DNA of 64,000 nucleotides from Erigeron canadensis. Taxonomy: Eukaryota; Streptophyta; Magnoliopsida; Asterales; Asteraceae. The stretch spans positions 24,315,723 through 24,379,722 of the forward strand of contig NC_057767.1 in NCBI RefSeq assembly GCF_010389155.1. The letters run 5' to 3'. The notes below the pieces were generated by a model. That model had not been told where the DNA came from, made no database searches, and saw only the letters and a program-made list of their open reading frames with translations. Both the position numbers and the translations under genes were made by a program. Shown one piece after another: positions 1-11,732 of the stretch (position 1 is its first letter; the number at the start of each line of letters is the position of its first letter).

Positions 1-1576
1 TACTGCACACATACACCAAAAACAAACATCTGATCAAAAGGCCCACTTTTTTTTCAAAGTAAATACGTATACCGTATAAGGAGAAGAAGCTACGTTTTCA
101 CATAATATAAACACCATCAAAAACACAAAAATGATTACGGTTGCGGAAACCAGAGAAAGTCGGGAACCATCGGATTGAATTGCGATAGTTGGATTCCCTC
201 TTCCTATAGCTATGACTGGCAACCCCTATAAGTCAGTTTTTACTTCCTCTTTTAAGGTTGAGCTTATATAAAATTAAATATGGTCTAACTAGTTATCACT
301 TATCCCCCTATAGTTATAGCAGTAATGGGGAATTCTTCTATCTTCTTTAAATGAGGAGAGAGAGTACTCTAATTTTATAAGCATATTACATCATAATTTA
401 ATGTGGCATAGCTAATTACTTGACAGCACATAGGATATGAGCTCATGGCTCATCCTACTCTTTAAGATAAGGAGATTTGAAATTTCATTTTCTTTATTTA
501 AAGAAAATTTTTTACTGGGTCAAACCAATCTGACTCAATTTTTAAATTACCTTTTCTTAACCATTGGATGTTGTGATTGTTCTAACCAATCATTTGACTC
601 TAGCGTTCTAAGGTCATCCCTTTCACAACCCAACCCACCAATATTATTCATTAAATTTTTTTTTCTCTCTCTTATATTTACCCAACCTAACTAAAACCAA
701 ATTTTACATTCTCATCAACTAGCTAGCTAAACTATTTTTTAAATACATTATAATGTTCTTTAATTAACCTTTTTTACTTCTAAGTATTTTTTTTAATAAA
801 AAATACATTTTATATAAAAAAAATTAATTTATTTTATCATAAAAAAATAAAAATAATTAAATTTCTAAAATATTTCACATTCATCAACATATATTAACAA
901 AATCAAAATCTCATTTTACGATCCTAACATCAAAATAACATAAATGTAATATTAGATTGAAAATATAATTTAGATTCACGGTAATAAGAAACTAAGATAA
1001 ATTTGTAGTATAAAATAAAAGATATGGATAGAAAGAATTATAGCATGTAGATATCGTGGTGTATAAAAAATAAAAAGATTTGCAAGTATAAATAAGAAAT
1101 TACTCTCGTTTAAATTCGAAATCAACGAAACAACCACTTGCAGATGTCATGTAATACAATGAGCATGCCACGTCCACTTGCTTAGTTGTTTATGCCGCAA
1201 ACATGCGTCGGTGTAACTACTTAGTTGGTTGCCTCTGTGATTGTTTAATATTATCTTTTTATTTTATGGCCGATCGCCTATTACATTTTTTTTTTAACCG
1301 ATGGTGATAGTCTAACAGAGTATGTTCCATGTTTCCTCCCCAGCTTTCGTGTTTGAGTTCCATCGTAAGCCAAAAAGACAAACCTCTCGACAGTCACGTT
1401 CACCGCTACCCAACTTTTCTCATTCATTAACGGCTATAGCTTATTCCCCGGTTAATTTTCAAAATTAAATTCAGAAAAACCTTTTTAAACACTAATATTC
1501 ACACAAACACAATTCATCTCTTTTTTTTTTCACTCTCACTCACAAACAATTTTCTTAAAAAAAAAAAAAAAAAATC
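1..1576. other. Intergenic / 5' flank of the RDM1-like gene
   Basis: No gene is supported here. The stretch is AT-rich, especially 720-1110. A CT-rich leader (about 1500-1550) and a run of about 17 A residues lie directly before the ATG at 1577, which fits a plant 5' UTR. A 62-codon minus-strand ORF at 222-34 has one hydrophobic stretch but no recognisable relative; it could be an exon or chance. Confidence 0.5.
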
Positions 1577-3896
1577 ATGAATCCTAACTCGAAAGAAATC
1601 ATGAGTCCTTCATTTCTTGACGGCCCAACCATGGATTCATGGTCATCAAGTTCCGATTCGTCATCATCGTCAAGTTCCGATGATTCGTTTCTAACAAATC
1701 TTTCTAACTTAGCTTTTATGGTTTCGGTCGCCAACGTTGTCATGTCTTCCGATGTTCGCAACACTGCATCGTCATCAAAAAGGTCTTTAAAAAGAGACCA
1801 TGGTGGTAAGTCATTAAAATATACTGCAGCACACTAATATACATATAAATATATCTATATCTATTTCCTGAAACATTATACTTAAAAGGTCGGCTGTGTT
1901 TTTCATCCCTATATTAGTTTAATCTCAATCCTCATTTAATTGTTAGCTTTTCTGTTAATATAATTTTTTAATCCTAATTGAATCATTTTATGTTTTTTTT
2001 ATAATTATGTATATATATACATATTGCTAATTAAATTAGGGATTCTAAATTGTACATGATTGATCAATTTGAAGATGAGTCTATTTGTATATCTAGGTTT
2101 TATATATATATATATATATATTCTTGTATACACAATTATGGCCTGATTTTTAGAATGACTCGGTTTGACCCATTGGATGTTGCCCAACCCACCCATTTTA
2201 CCACCTCTAACTTTTTAAGAACACAGTTAATATATTTAATTTTCTTAGACCTATTATATAGCTTTCATGTCTGGTAAATGCGCGTTTTTACTAATAACAA
2301 CAATACCCAATTCCGCTAGGAGCGGGGTACGGGGGAGGTGAGATGTAGACACTGATACCTCTGTCTCAGAGAGACTGCTTCCATTATGTTTCTACTAAAG
2401 AAGATATTTATATACGGAGTATGTTTTTTTATATAAATATTTGGTATTTCAGTTACAATAAGCTACTAACTATTCTTTGTGTATATTGGAATTTACTCTA
2501 GGTTGCATGAAATTTCCTATGAAAAGAACTAAGCCGGTTCCTTTGGATGTATCATCCAATGATAATGATAAACCTTCTGCATCCAACGGAACCAAAGATC
2601 TTGCTGGTCGCAAGCGGCCAAAAACTGACAATGCAGTTATTGTTCCTGACGAAAAAATTGTAACAACTGAAGGTAATTTCTCTCCCTTATGGCAATGGTA
2701 AACTTCTGCTTGTAAGGTTTGTCTCTTTACTATCGCAGGCTTGAATTTACTCAAATGGTGAAAACTGCAGCAAATGCCATCTATAGTATATTCATATCAC
2801 ATGCAGCAATTTATCTCGTATCTCAGGACATGATGGGTTGGGCAGAATGAATAACGGTCAAAACAGGTCCAGCTTGGAACTGGTCTTTAACATTGGTTGA
2901 AATGGGGGCAGATTGGGTTAATTGACCCACAAACAGTTGTTTGTTTACTTTTAAGAAAAGCTAATATAATTTGTGGTGAGATATGATTATAAAAAGAAAA
3001 ATGATCTTGAAGGCTGTATGCATGGTTGACTTTGGTCTACTTTCAAACCATTCACCCCATTTCTGTTTGACCCGTTTGAGATAAAACACTATTCAAATCA
3101 ATCAACTTATATGTTGCCAGGTCAAAATCGCCACCTCTATCTGTATCAAGTTATTGGGATATAAGATTGTCGAGAGTCATATTCACATTTCATGACTTAA
3201 TTGGCCATTCGGGGTGATCAGATGATGAATATTACCAGTGTCGCATATATAGAGGAATGGTAGGAACACACAATATTTTTGATATTTTGGTAAATGCATC
3301 TAACTAGAGCAAGGGAAATTTTTAAACTGATGGGAATACGGGATGCATTAAGCAGCCGGTTGAAATAATGTTGAGGCAACTTTGTAGATTATGTAGACGT
3401 GAAATTTCAAATTTGAACATAATTAACCAGGCTATAAAAATTAGGTGAATTTCTTTTACTAGATCTGAGTAAGTTAATATATTTCTGAATTCTGAGCAAA
3501 GGGTAACCAAAATCTGATATTAATGCAGAATTGATGTTGAGAAGTGCAAAAATGTACCAAGAATACATGAAGCAAATCCCGATTCCAGCTCAAAATGGGT
3601 CAGTTATAACATTCACCTCATGGGGCGGTTTAGCCAAATCAATGAAACAGTTGTACCAGCAGCCACTGCATTACCTGACTAACGTTCGTGTAAAAGAATG
3701 GGATCAGATAAGATGGGATGCTGACGTCAAAGCAGAACCATTAGACTCCATAATCCATCCATGTAAAGCAGAAACTAACATCTGGCTCATGGAAGAAGTT
3801 CACAGGCTCACATCCTCTTATCAATTTCTTGCTAAACTATGGTTAGCCGATCCCATGTACAATGCTTTTATTGATTCGGTTTTCCCCCACTTATGA
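1577..3896 (+). CDS. RDM1: RDM1-like protein, RNA-directed DNA methylation
   Basis: Three coding exons are read: 1577-1805, 2502-2672 and 3529-3896. All introns are GT-AG and both are phase 1, giving 255 residues. Exon 3 (about residues 135-255) closely resembles Arabidopsis RDM1 as I know it, with blocks such as [39 protein letters not shown] and DPMYNAFID. In Arabidopsis, RDM1 is a small nuclear protein of the DDR complex (with DRD1 and DMS3). It binds methylated single-stranded DNA and helps Pol V transcription and de novo DNA methylation. The first ~130 residues are Ser/Asp-rich and then Lys/Arg-rich (KRSLKRD, GRKRPK), possibly a nuclear localisation signal; Arabidopsis RDM1 is shorter (163 residues). 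The ATG at 1577 is the first one after the leader. Exons 1 and 2 are supported by splice phase only; exon 3 is certain. Confidence 0.9.
2100..2121. repeat. (TA)n microsatellite in RDM1 intron 1
   Basis: A run of alternating TA lies within the first intron of the RDM1-like gene. Confidence 0.9.
2290..2385 (+). repeat. SINE-like dispersed repeat fragment in RDM1 intron 1
   Basis: The stretch has the look of a dispersed plant repeat often found in introns: an ACAACAATACCCA head, a GGAGCGGGGTACGGGGGAGG core, then a pyrimidine-rich segment ending in GAGACTGCTTCC. I recognise this pattern from SINE-type repeats of asterids, from memory only. No tRNA-like head is visible, so it is a fragment at most. 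Confidence 0.45.
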
Positions 3897-4666
3897 TGGC
3901 TATTGATGTAATCTCCCTTAACTAACTTAACAAAATCGTTTCGCTAGTTATTGTGGTTATTTATTTATTTATTATGTTTCTATATATGGTTTACAATGCC
4001 GATGGGGCTGGTGGCTTATTGGAAAGGTTTTTAACTTTGGGTTATTCTACCGGAGTTTGAATCTTACTTTTTACATTTGTAAGGATAAATTATTGAAGGT
4101 TTATATAAAAAAAATAAAGTTAACTAGGGGATTTATGAAAAAGAAAATTAAAGTTAACTAGGGTAAAACTTCTATCAAACATATGATTTAAAAATTTCAG
4201 ATAATATACGATTTTAATTTTAAAAAAAATTGCAAAAATCAGCCACAAATTCGCGGTATTCCCCACACAAAACTCAAATTTTCGACCTAAATAACTAATT
4301 GGCACTCTAATTCATATGTAAATTGGGAGAACGCAACTCAATATATACATATATATGAAATTAATTGACTTTGTAGATACGAAAATTAGGTTGCAAATTC
4401 AAAATCGGGTGCAAATCCTTGGTATTTTTGCAAATAAAAAAGACTTTGTTAAAATCGTTATTTTTATATGCAGTTTTCATCACTCAAATATATCATTCTT
4501 TGGAAGCTTTATATGATTACTACCTTTTGCCATTCAAATTAGTCATAAATTTATTAACACTTACAAAAAATATTTGATTACTTTGTAATCATATCTACTC
4601 CGCAATTGTGGAGTATAGAGTATACATATAAAAGAAATACTTGTCAAAAAATAAATTAAAAAAACC
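3897..4666. other. Intergenic after RDM1; nothing coding
   Basis: AT-rich DNA with no supported gene. At about 4005-4060 a TGGCTTATTGG then GAGTTTGAATC arrangement loosely resembles the A and B boxes of a tRNA-derived SINE head, but no body or tail follows. Confidence 0.5.
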
Positions 4667-6719
4667 CTTACAAACAGTGGCGGATCCAGAAAGTCGGAAT
4701 AGGGTATGCATTTTTAAAGGGTGCGGTGATTCGTACACCATATATGTTGGCCGTACACTCCTAAGTTGTTCTTTGGGAGAGGGGGGGTGTATTTTCCGAT
4801 GTTTTGAGCTCTTTTAATTCTAAGTATTGGTAGTAGGACAATCGTCAAACAAAACGTTATCAATAATGATTTGTTTTCCACAAATATATGTAACTTCAGT
4901 TTAATTTAACTGAAAATTATTATTTTTAGATGGGAAGTTATCATTCTAATGGAGTCACTAATAGATAAAAGAAGACTAATCCTTTGATAAAAATCCTGCT
5001 TCAAACTATGTAAATCCTATATTATAAAATGCTAAATCACTAAGATATAAATTTAATAAAGTTTTAACATTCAGTTAAAATATTTGTTTTGTAATTTTAC
5101 CACCAAGTCACACGTGAGAGAGTCAATAGAACAAAGTGGGTATGCAATAATATTTTCAAGGATATGCACCGGTAAGGTCTATCTTGAAATATATATATAT
5201 ATATGTAACAACCCGAACTTTTTAATTAACAGTTGACTTGAGTCGTTAAGTCAACACAACGTGCCCGTTAAGTCTGTAGGAGATTTAATGCTCACGTATG
5301 ATTAATGTGCTATGTGTGTAAGGTTTTAAAGCCTTAATGATTCATGTGTTAATGTGTTTAAAGGTATATTTTAATGCCTTTAGAGGTGCTTAAAGTGTTT
5401 AAGGTGTTGTAAGTATTCCCAATAGGAGTTTTGAGCTAAATATGAGCTCTATGGAAGTTCAGGGACTAGTTTTGACATAGGTGGAAACCTAAAAACGGGA
5501 TTAAGGGTTTTGTATCAGTTCATTTGACCCTAATTGCAGAAAATTAATCCTCACTTTGAACCCTAAACCACCCCTAACCTATATCAATCCTCTATTTGAT
5601 TTTCTATCGATTTCGGGTCCACTAGGAGCAATTAATCACTTGTATATCGATCTGGTAATCATCTTCAAGGTAAGGATTGTAAACTCCACTAATTTTAGGT
5701 CATTCCAAAATGTTCATCTCGTTCATACCTGATCTTGATCGATTATATGCTTTTCGTTGCTAGAATCGTTGATTTCGGGTTACCAGGTAACCGTTATTGC
5801 AATCTATTGGTGTGTTGGGGATTCCAAAAGGTATAATCTTGTTATTACTGATATTTTTATGATATAATGGAGTCATTATAAGTGTCATATCAGATCTGGA
5901 CCAAAGGGTGTGTTAATCAACTGAAATCGTCCGTTTTGTCGATTCGGTAACCTAAAACGTTTGTCATTGTGATGCAAATCAAGTAAGAGTCAATCAATGA
6001 TTTCATTGCATCATTATGGTCTTAAAATGATGAATTTTGAGTTACAAAAGTCGTTCATAAGGTTTGGGGTCGTTTGAGGTGTGTTTGGTTAAGTTTTGGA
6101 GGTTAAACAATGAGTTTTGTGCATAATCGGGACTAGCTGCGGCACAACCAGGAAATAGTGACACTTGGTAGTTGCGAGTTGCGACACAATAGTGACAGAA
6201 TTTTCAAATGGCCATAACTTTTGAACCGTAACTCCGTTTTTAACAAATAAGCTTTTCATATAATCGCGAGAGAGTCTACTTTCTAATGGTAATACTTTTA
6301 AAAGATGATGATGATGTCAAGTTTTCAGAAAGGTTAATTTAGTGAGTGAATGTCGAGTTCCGTCGAGTTATGTAAGCCTTAAGTATTAAACGAACCTCTG
6401 ATGCATCAAGCATTGTCATGAGTCATGTTTATAGGTATTTAGACTTGAGTCATAACCATAAGTGAGTGGTTACTTATTAGCTCATTATGTCGTTTAATGA
6501 TTATAGGTAGTCGGGAATACTTGCAAAGCTCTGTAACTTATGTTATCATTTTGTACGTTTCTACGAGGTAAGATACACTTTTTGACATGTTGAGGGTTCA
6601 ACAAAAACATGGTTTTCATATAATAACTTCCCAAATGATGTCTTGTTTGCTTATGGGTATTCGGGATTATACGGGAGGTGATATGGGCTATGTAGATACA
6701 TATTGAAGCCTGAAATGCT

Positions 6720-7070
6720 ACCCCAATGATATGTACTGATATGAGATGCTATGTATGCTTAATAGATGATAAGATATGAAATGATAAATGATATGATATG
6801 ATAGATGATTTGCAACGATATATGACATGAGATGATAGATGATATGAAATGATATATATATATATATTAGGATACGAAAGATGATATGAAATAATGTACG
6901 ATCTGAGATGATAATTGATATGCAATGTTGTAATGATATACGATATGCAATGATACATGATGATGTACGTGATGTAACAATATATGCGATGTAATGATAT
7001 GCTACGAAATGCTCTGTAATGTCTTGAGATGAATTGAAATGTGTTGTATGTTGATGATATGTATAATGTG
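6720..7070. repeat. Degenerate ATGATATG-type tandem repeat inside the LTR
   Basis: Short words such as GATATGA, GATAGATGAT and GATATGAAATGAT are repeated many times with small changes. Open frames on the minus strand here are only products of this repeat. Confidence 0.8.
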
Positions 7071-7489
7071 CATGACTATATGGCTTGTTCATCTAGTTCA
7101 CTGGACTTATTAAGTTGCCATGACACGTGCACGTTTAAGGGCCCAAACGTAAAAAATGATATGTGATGATGTTTAGGTAACGTGGATACCTAAACTATAT
7201 GTGATGTAAACCGAGCTCGTATATGATATGAAAGTGTTAAGCTTAATCCGTACTTGCCCTTTCCCGGCGAGTGTGTATATGGTTGCTTGGGTGTCTCCTT
7301 GCAACGTAATTACGTGGTTTGAGTATCTCTAGGTGGAGTGATTACCCACCAATGTCTTTGAACATACGGACTACGCCTGGATTGACTTGCCATTCCTTAA
7401 CGACACTAATGGACCGCTGAAAAACTTATCCATCCAGTCGAGTGTGAGGTGCCCTCTTAGGTCTTATGACCGCCTACACACAGACTTAC

Positions 7490-7545
7490 ACCTTATATGT
7501 GATGAGTGACTTATGTCACACCTAATTTAAGTGACTTATGTCACA
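7490..7545 (+). repeat. Short direct repeat around GTGACTTATGTCACAC
   Basis: The word GTGACTTATGTCACAC occurs twice in close succession within the solo LTR; GTGAC/GTCAC also makes each copy partly palindromic. Confidence 0.75.
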
Positions 7546-8162
7546 CTATACGATGATGCTTATATGATATATATGAAGTAAAAGATGACTAGGAACATCT
7601 AGGGTGATTCAACCTATTATGATGATGTTTGATGCGATGATATGTTATGGATGATGTGATGCATTGATGTGATATGTGCCTTAACGATTTAATATGACTT
7701 TAATATAATGTTTAAATGGACGAATGTTTTATTAATGAGGTGTTATCTTACTTAACTAATTCTTTAGCTAACACTTGCTCTTTTAAAATGTGTTGTGCCC
7801 TCGGGTCCAACAATAGTGAGCATGTAGATGTGAGAAGATGTGAGGCATGGGTAGATGATCTTGAAGCTGGTTGTAGTTTACCCATAGTGGCTGCTAGCAT
7901 TAGACGTTGATTTATGTTTAGATATTTATGATTTGTATCTACTATAATGTCGATTGTTTAATGTTGGGCAACTGATGGATTTCCATTTAGACTTGTTTTG
8001 ATGATATGGCTGGTAACACCATTTAATGAATAAACCAAACAGATTTTGCTGGTTTTGACTTTTAAAGTTTAATTCCGCTTTCCTTGACGCCGTTAGGCGA
8101 AAGTTTTTGGAAATCCATATTTTTAAACGACGGGTGTTACAATATATATATATATATATATT

Positions 8163-8558
8163 TAGAGTGGTAATCAAATGAGAACCAACTTAAAATGAGA
8201 ACAAATGAGAACACTTAAAAACTACATTTTGATGCATTAAAAGTCCATAAACCTGACATAGTACATAACTAATTACCATTATTTAAGTGTTTAACAACAC
8301 ATGGATCCGTCAAAATAAAAAAAAAGTCACGTTTTTTGTTGGATGCATCATTTTGATAATATGCATCTAAGATGGATGCACAAAACAAAAAAAGTTATTT
8401 TTTCGATTTTGAAGGATCAATGTGTTGTTAAACACTTAAATAATGATAAATAGTTATGCACTATGTTAGTTTTATGGACTTTTAATGCATCAAAATGATG
8501 TTTTTAAGTGTTCTCACCGTTCTTATTTTAAAAGTGTTCTCACCGGAATGTTACCCTA
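8163..8558. mobile_element. Foldback MITE with ~150-bp inverted arms
   Basis: The two arms (about 8163-8310 and 8410-8558) are inverted copies: the left contains AACACTTAAAAACTACATTT and the right contains its near-complement. The termini (TAGAGTGGTAAT and TAGGGTAACATT) are followed by iterated GAGAAC words. The element sits between two TA microsatellites, so the target duplication cannot be resolved. No coding capacity. Confidence 0.75.
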
Positions 8559-8571
8559 TATATATATATAA

Positions 8572-8896
8572 CTAGATTGGTGTCTGCGCAATGCAGCGGC
8601 AGTGATGGTGTGGTTATTAGCGTAAAAGTAATTTCATTGCAGTCAAAGTTGTGATAAAATGTTGCGGTGGGATATGAAAGGGGGGGGGGGGCGGGAGGAG
8701 AGGGGCACATTTTGAGTTAGGGTTTTTGCTATGTTTTTCTGTGTATGGGAGATATAGAGGTTGAATTTTTATTAAGGGCATTATAGGAACAGTGTATAAA
8801 ATGGAAATAAGAATGTATTAAGATGGAGGGTAAATATGTCATTTCAGGTTCTTAAAATTAAGGAGGGGGACAGTTTGTTTTATAAAGGAGTATAGA
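8572..8896 (-). mobile_element. Small non-autonomous Helitron (325 bp)
   Basis: Read on the minus strand it starts TCTATACTCCTTTATAAAAC and ends with CTAG, preceded by a GC-rich stem-loop (GCCGCTGCATTGCGCAG). It lies between A and T, as Helitrons do. A sister copy is at 51781-55426. It contains a run of 10 G near 8682-8691. Confidence 0.7.
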
Positions 8897-9092
8897 TTTG
8901 AGATGTTAACAGTATACGTGGGATTTTAAGGGTATGCATTTGCATATCTTGACTTGTACGTAGGTACGCCACTGCTTACAAAACACATGTTATCCTCTCT
9001 TTACATATTACAACTAATATAAATTATTGTGTGCATTAATTTTGGAACCGCCTAAAATAACAAATTCAAATAGGGTAATGACACTGTTGCTG

Positions 9093-9313
9093 GTAATCTT
9101 TTTGTAACCGCTCCTTAGAATTCCGATTGAATCGTTTTTTATATTAATAAAGTTGATTAAAGAGTTATTTTTGCAAAGTTTATGTGACATAATACACAAA
9201 TGGTGCTCGTAATCTTTTTGTAACCTCTCCTTAGAATTCCGATTGAATCGCTTTTTATATTTATTGAGTTGATTAAAAAGTTATTTTTCCAAAGTTTATG
9301 TGACATAATACAC
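9093..9313 (+). repeat. 116-bp-period tandem duplication
   Basis: Two copies (9093-9197 and 9209-9313) share GTAATCTTTTTGTAACC, CCTTAGAATTCCGATTGAAT and TTTATGTGACATAATACAC, with scattered substitutions. No gene lies in it. Confidence 0.85.
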
Positions 9314-9608
9314 TACCAATCAGTTCCAGTCCCAAGGGCAGGTAAAACGAGGCCTCGACGGATGCCCTTTTAGAGATAGGGGGCGGCTTTCTTGTGGTAG
9401 TCATTGCGAACATCTCACCTCTTCTCTTAGCGTGCACAGTTTGCTTATGCCTTAGGCACATCTATTTTTCTTAGTTTCACGCTGGCCTAATGAATTGAAG
9501 TCCTTTGGACCCTTCGCCCGCCTGCCACCAGTGGAAGCAAGCACCTTGAAGGGAATTTCCATTGCGAAGGATTCAATCCAGCCACAGGTTCCCCTACGGC
9601 TACCTTTG
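9314..9608 (-). pseudogene. NUMT: mitochondrial rrn18 3' end plus downstream spacer
   Basis: On the minus strand, 9607-9565 matches the 3' terminus of plant mitochondrial 18S rRNA as I know it (GGTAGCCGTAGGGGAACCTG, then TGGCTGGATTGAATCC). It is followed by DNA that looks like the rrn18-rrn5 mitochondrial spacer. The match stops at 9608 in AT-rich nuclear DNA, so this is a nuclear copy of mitochondrial DNA and not a functional rRNA. The left limit is less certain. Confidence 0.75.
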
Positions 9609-9734
9609 TGTAATATTAATTATAGAAAAAATAGTATATCCTTTTAAAAATTAAACAACTTCAAACAATGATATGGCGAGATTGAAGGTATTTTTAGATG
9701 TATTATTTTTACTTTATCAAACTCATTATTTTGT

Positions 9735-10053
9735 AGTTGTTTGGGGTTCCACTGGTGACCTATAGGTTTCGAATCCCCATTCTACCAACTTTGAGAGATA
9801 AGGAAGTCCTTCTATGAGTGCTTGGCTTGGGTATACCCAGGTTGAAGTCTGAGGGTACAAGGTTTACCCCTATTAATCGTCATGTTTTCGGGCGGATTAG
9901 TAGGGGGTTTTCCTCCAATTAGGTATTTGAAGTAGACATTTCTACTTCAAGGGAGCTCTCTAGCGCGGATCCGGTTAAGACAACGTATGCTAGATCTCTC
10001 GCTGTTGAATCACGACACGAAGTTTAACGCGAAATTCACCTTTTAAAAAAAAA
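9735..10053 (+). mobile_element. tRNA-derived SINE, family 1 copy A
   Basis: A possible A box (CACTGGTGACC) and a clear B box (GGTTTCGAATCC) lie near the start, followed by a body and a terminal A-rich tract (10045-10053). The body is shared with the copy at 48893-49229, for example GTTTACCCCTAT, GGGCGGATTA and TAGACATTTCTACTTC. Two copies at distant sites in one orientation support a SINE family transcribed by RNA polymerase III. Confidence 0.75.
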
Positions 10054-10283
10054 TCATTATTTTTTTATACAAAATACATATAAGATAAAATTTTAAATTA
10101 GTAGAAAGAAGATAACTCTTCTTAGAAGACAAAGTTATCTTTCGTCGATGAATAACACGGGGGTTACTGACATGCCAATGATAGTCGACATCCAAATTTA
10201 GCAATGAATAATTTTGTCCAAGACAAAACATGACAATAACAATCGACATCCATATTTAGTAATGGATATTTTGTCCAAGATTA

Positions 10284-10500
10284 CAGCGTAGTTTGAATAA
10301 ATGGTAAACACCCTAAAATATGAAAATAGAGGTTAGAGGTTCGATTTTAATCTTATGCAAAGGTCGGGGGGGGGGGGTCTTATTATACCATTTAGGTAAA
10401 ACCTGGTCAACTTGTCTACGTAGGTAGAGGTAAGGTTTGTCTACATATTAACCTGCCTTATACACCATCAATGTATTGAGATCCCGGATCCATAAAAGAC
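10284..10500 (+). mobile_element. Possible SINE with GGTTCGATT B-box and G-tract
   Basis: ATGGTAAACACC and GAGGTTCGATTTT are spaced like the A and B boxes of a tRNA-derived SINE. They are followed by a 12-G run (10367-10378) and GGTAAGGTTTGTCTACATAT, typical of SINE bodies in asterids (from memory). Ends are not defined. Confidence 0.45.
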
Positions 10501-10510
10501 GACAATGAGA

Positions 10511-11730
10511 AGTTTCTTTTACTAAATTTATATTTTTTTTCCCAAGATTATATTTGTCCTTGTAGTTTGTTACTTTCTCACAAACCTTTCATATTATCGT
10601 TCTTGAGACGATTTATGAAAGAATGACAAATCACAGGAAAGATATGTGAGAAAATTACAGGTTATATAGATGATTTGTGATAATTATTCTAGAGAATAAG
10701 GAAAAAGACAATTTCACTCTCACATTTAATACACCTAAGGCTTTAACGAAGAAAACTAATGTCTATTGGACAATGGACAAGTGGTGCTAAAGAAGTGTAG
10801 TCCATTGACAAAAACCGATAAAAAAAATGCAAAGATCAGTGTGTAAAATGGCAAACCATATGGACGATTTGTAACCTTTTCTTTATTGCTTTTTTTCTTC
10901 TTTCCTTAAATTCCTTATTCATTTTAAATAGGCCAAACAAGAAACACTTCAATCAGTAACACATTTGTCTTTGGAGGCAGAATTTAGGATTCGATCCTTA
11001 CTTCTTTTAAGACTGAAGTTTCTTTTTTTAACTCTGGTAGATCTGTAAACAACATTTATATCTTAGGTAAGGATATGACTATTCAAAACCATAACCCGCG
11101 AAAGATGGTATTGAGAGTTAATTATTTCGAGGAGGTCATTACTAAATACTCATCGTTCACTTTATTATTTTTTATTTATTTATGGATATCATAATCTCAA
11201 ATAAGGGATTTAAACCATCTTAAATGTTGTTTAGTTTTTGTCCTTAAATTAAAGGGATGGTTATTAGATTAGTCTGGAACAACATAATTACATTGTATTT
11301 TTGAGTTTGATACATAGAGAAAAAAGATATAAAAAAGGAAACAAAATGATCGAAAACGGAAACAAATTATAAAAGTAAATGTCATTTTCGAGTTTACATG
11401 AAAAAAATAATATAAAAAAAGTTAATTATTTTCATTATTGAGTTCAAAATAAAAACATACACTTTTACAAAAAGATCTCTTTTGTAAATAACAATTAAAG
11501 TTAAACATAAGTAATGTTTGTCGGGGATATTTTATGGTATATTAAATGCATTTAACAACAACAATTAATGCTGAAATGTAAATTAAACACAAAATATAAA
11601 TTTCATTGATGTTTTTGTTACGAATAAAAAGAGAAATACAAAAAAGAGTAATGCATAATAAAGGATTAAACAACTTATTGGTTTGTATAAACTCATTAAA
11701 ACCGGAATTAAAGCAGTTATTAGAAAAAGG
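10511..11730. other. Gene-free AT-rich stretch
   Basis: No coding frame or RNA gene supported. A short TTAGGATTCGATCC at about 10984 could be the remnant B box of another SINE. Confidence 0.5.
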
Positions 11731-11732
11731 GT

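Larger units (their letters stand above)
5204..8141 (+). mobile_element. Solo LTR of a Ty3/gypsy-like retrotransposon (2.9 kb)
   Basis: The stretch begins TGTAACAACCCG and ends CGGGTGTTACA, so it has TG...CA ends with a short inverted repeat, as in plant LTRs. It is flanked by ATATA on both sides (5199-5203 and 8142-8146), but the target is a TA microsatellite, so the duplication is only weak evidence. There is no gag, pol, primer-binding site or second LTR, which fits a solo LTR left by recombination between LTRs. Assignment to Ty3/gypsy rests on end sequence and size only. Confidence 0.72.
4675..8974. mobile_element. hAT-like element, interrupted by later insertions
   Basis: The ends are CAGTGGCGGATCC on the left and, read inward on the other strand, CAGTGGCGTACC on the right. 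Both are flanked by the identical 8-bp duplication CTTACAAA (4667-4674 and 8975-8982). An 8-bp duplication with CAG-type inverted ends is the hallmark of hAT transposons. No transposase is present, so it is non-autonomous. The original element was small: most of its present length is a solo LTR, a foldback MITE and a small Helitron that inserted later. Confidence 0.72.

Noticed and set aside
34..222. A 62-codon minus-strand ORF with one hydrophobic segment
   Set aside because: It has no recognisable relative and no confirmable upstream or downstream exon within the window, so it is not called as a gene.
6718..7092. A 124-codon minus-strand ORF rich in Tyr, His, Ile and Ser
   Set aside because: It is the translation of a degenerate ATGATATG repeat inside a solo LTR, with no conserved motif.
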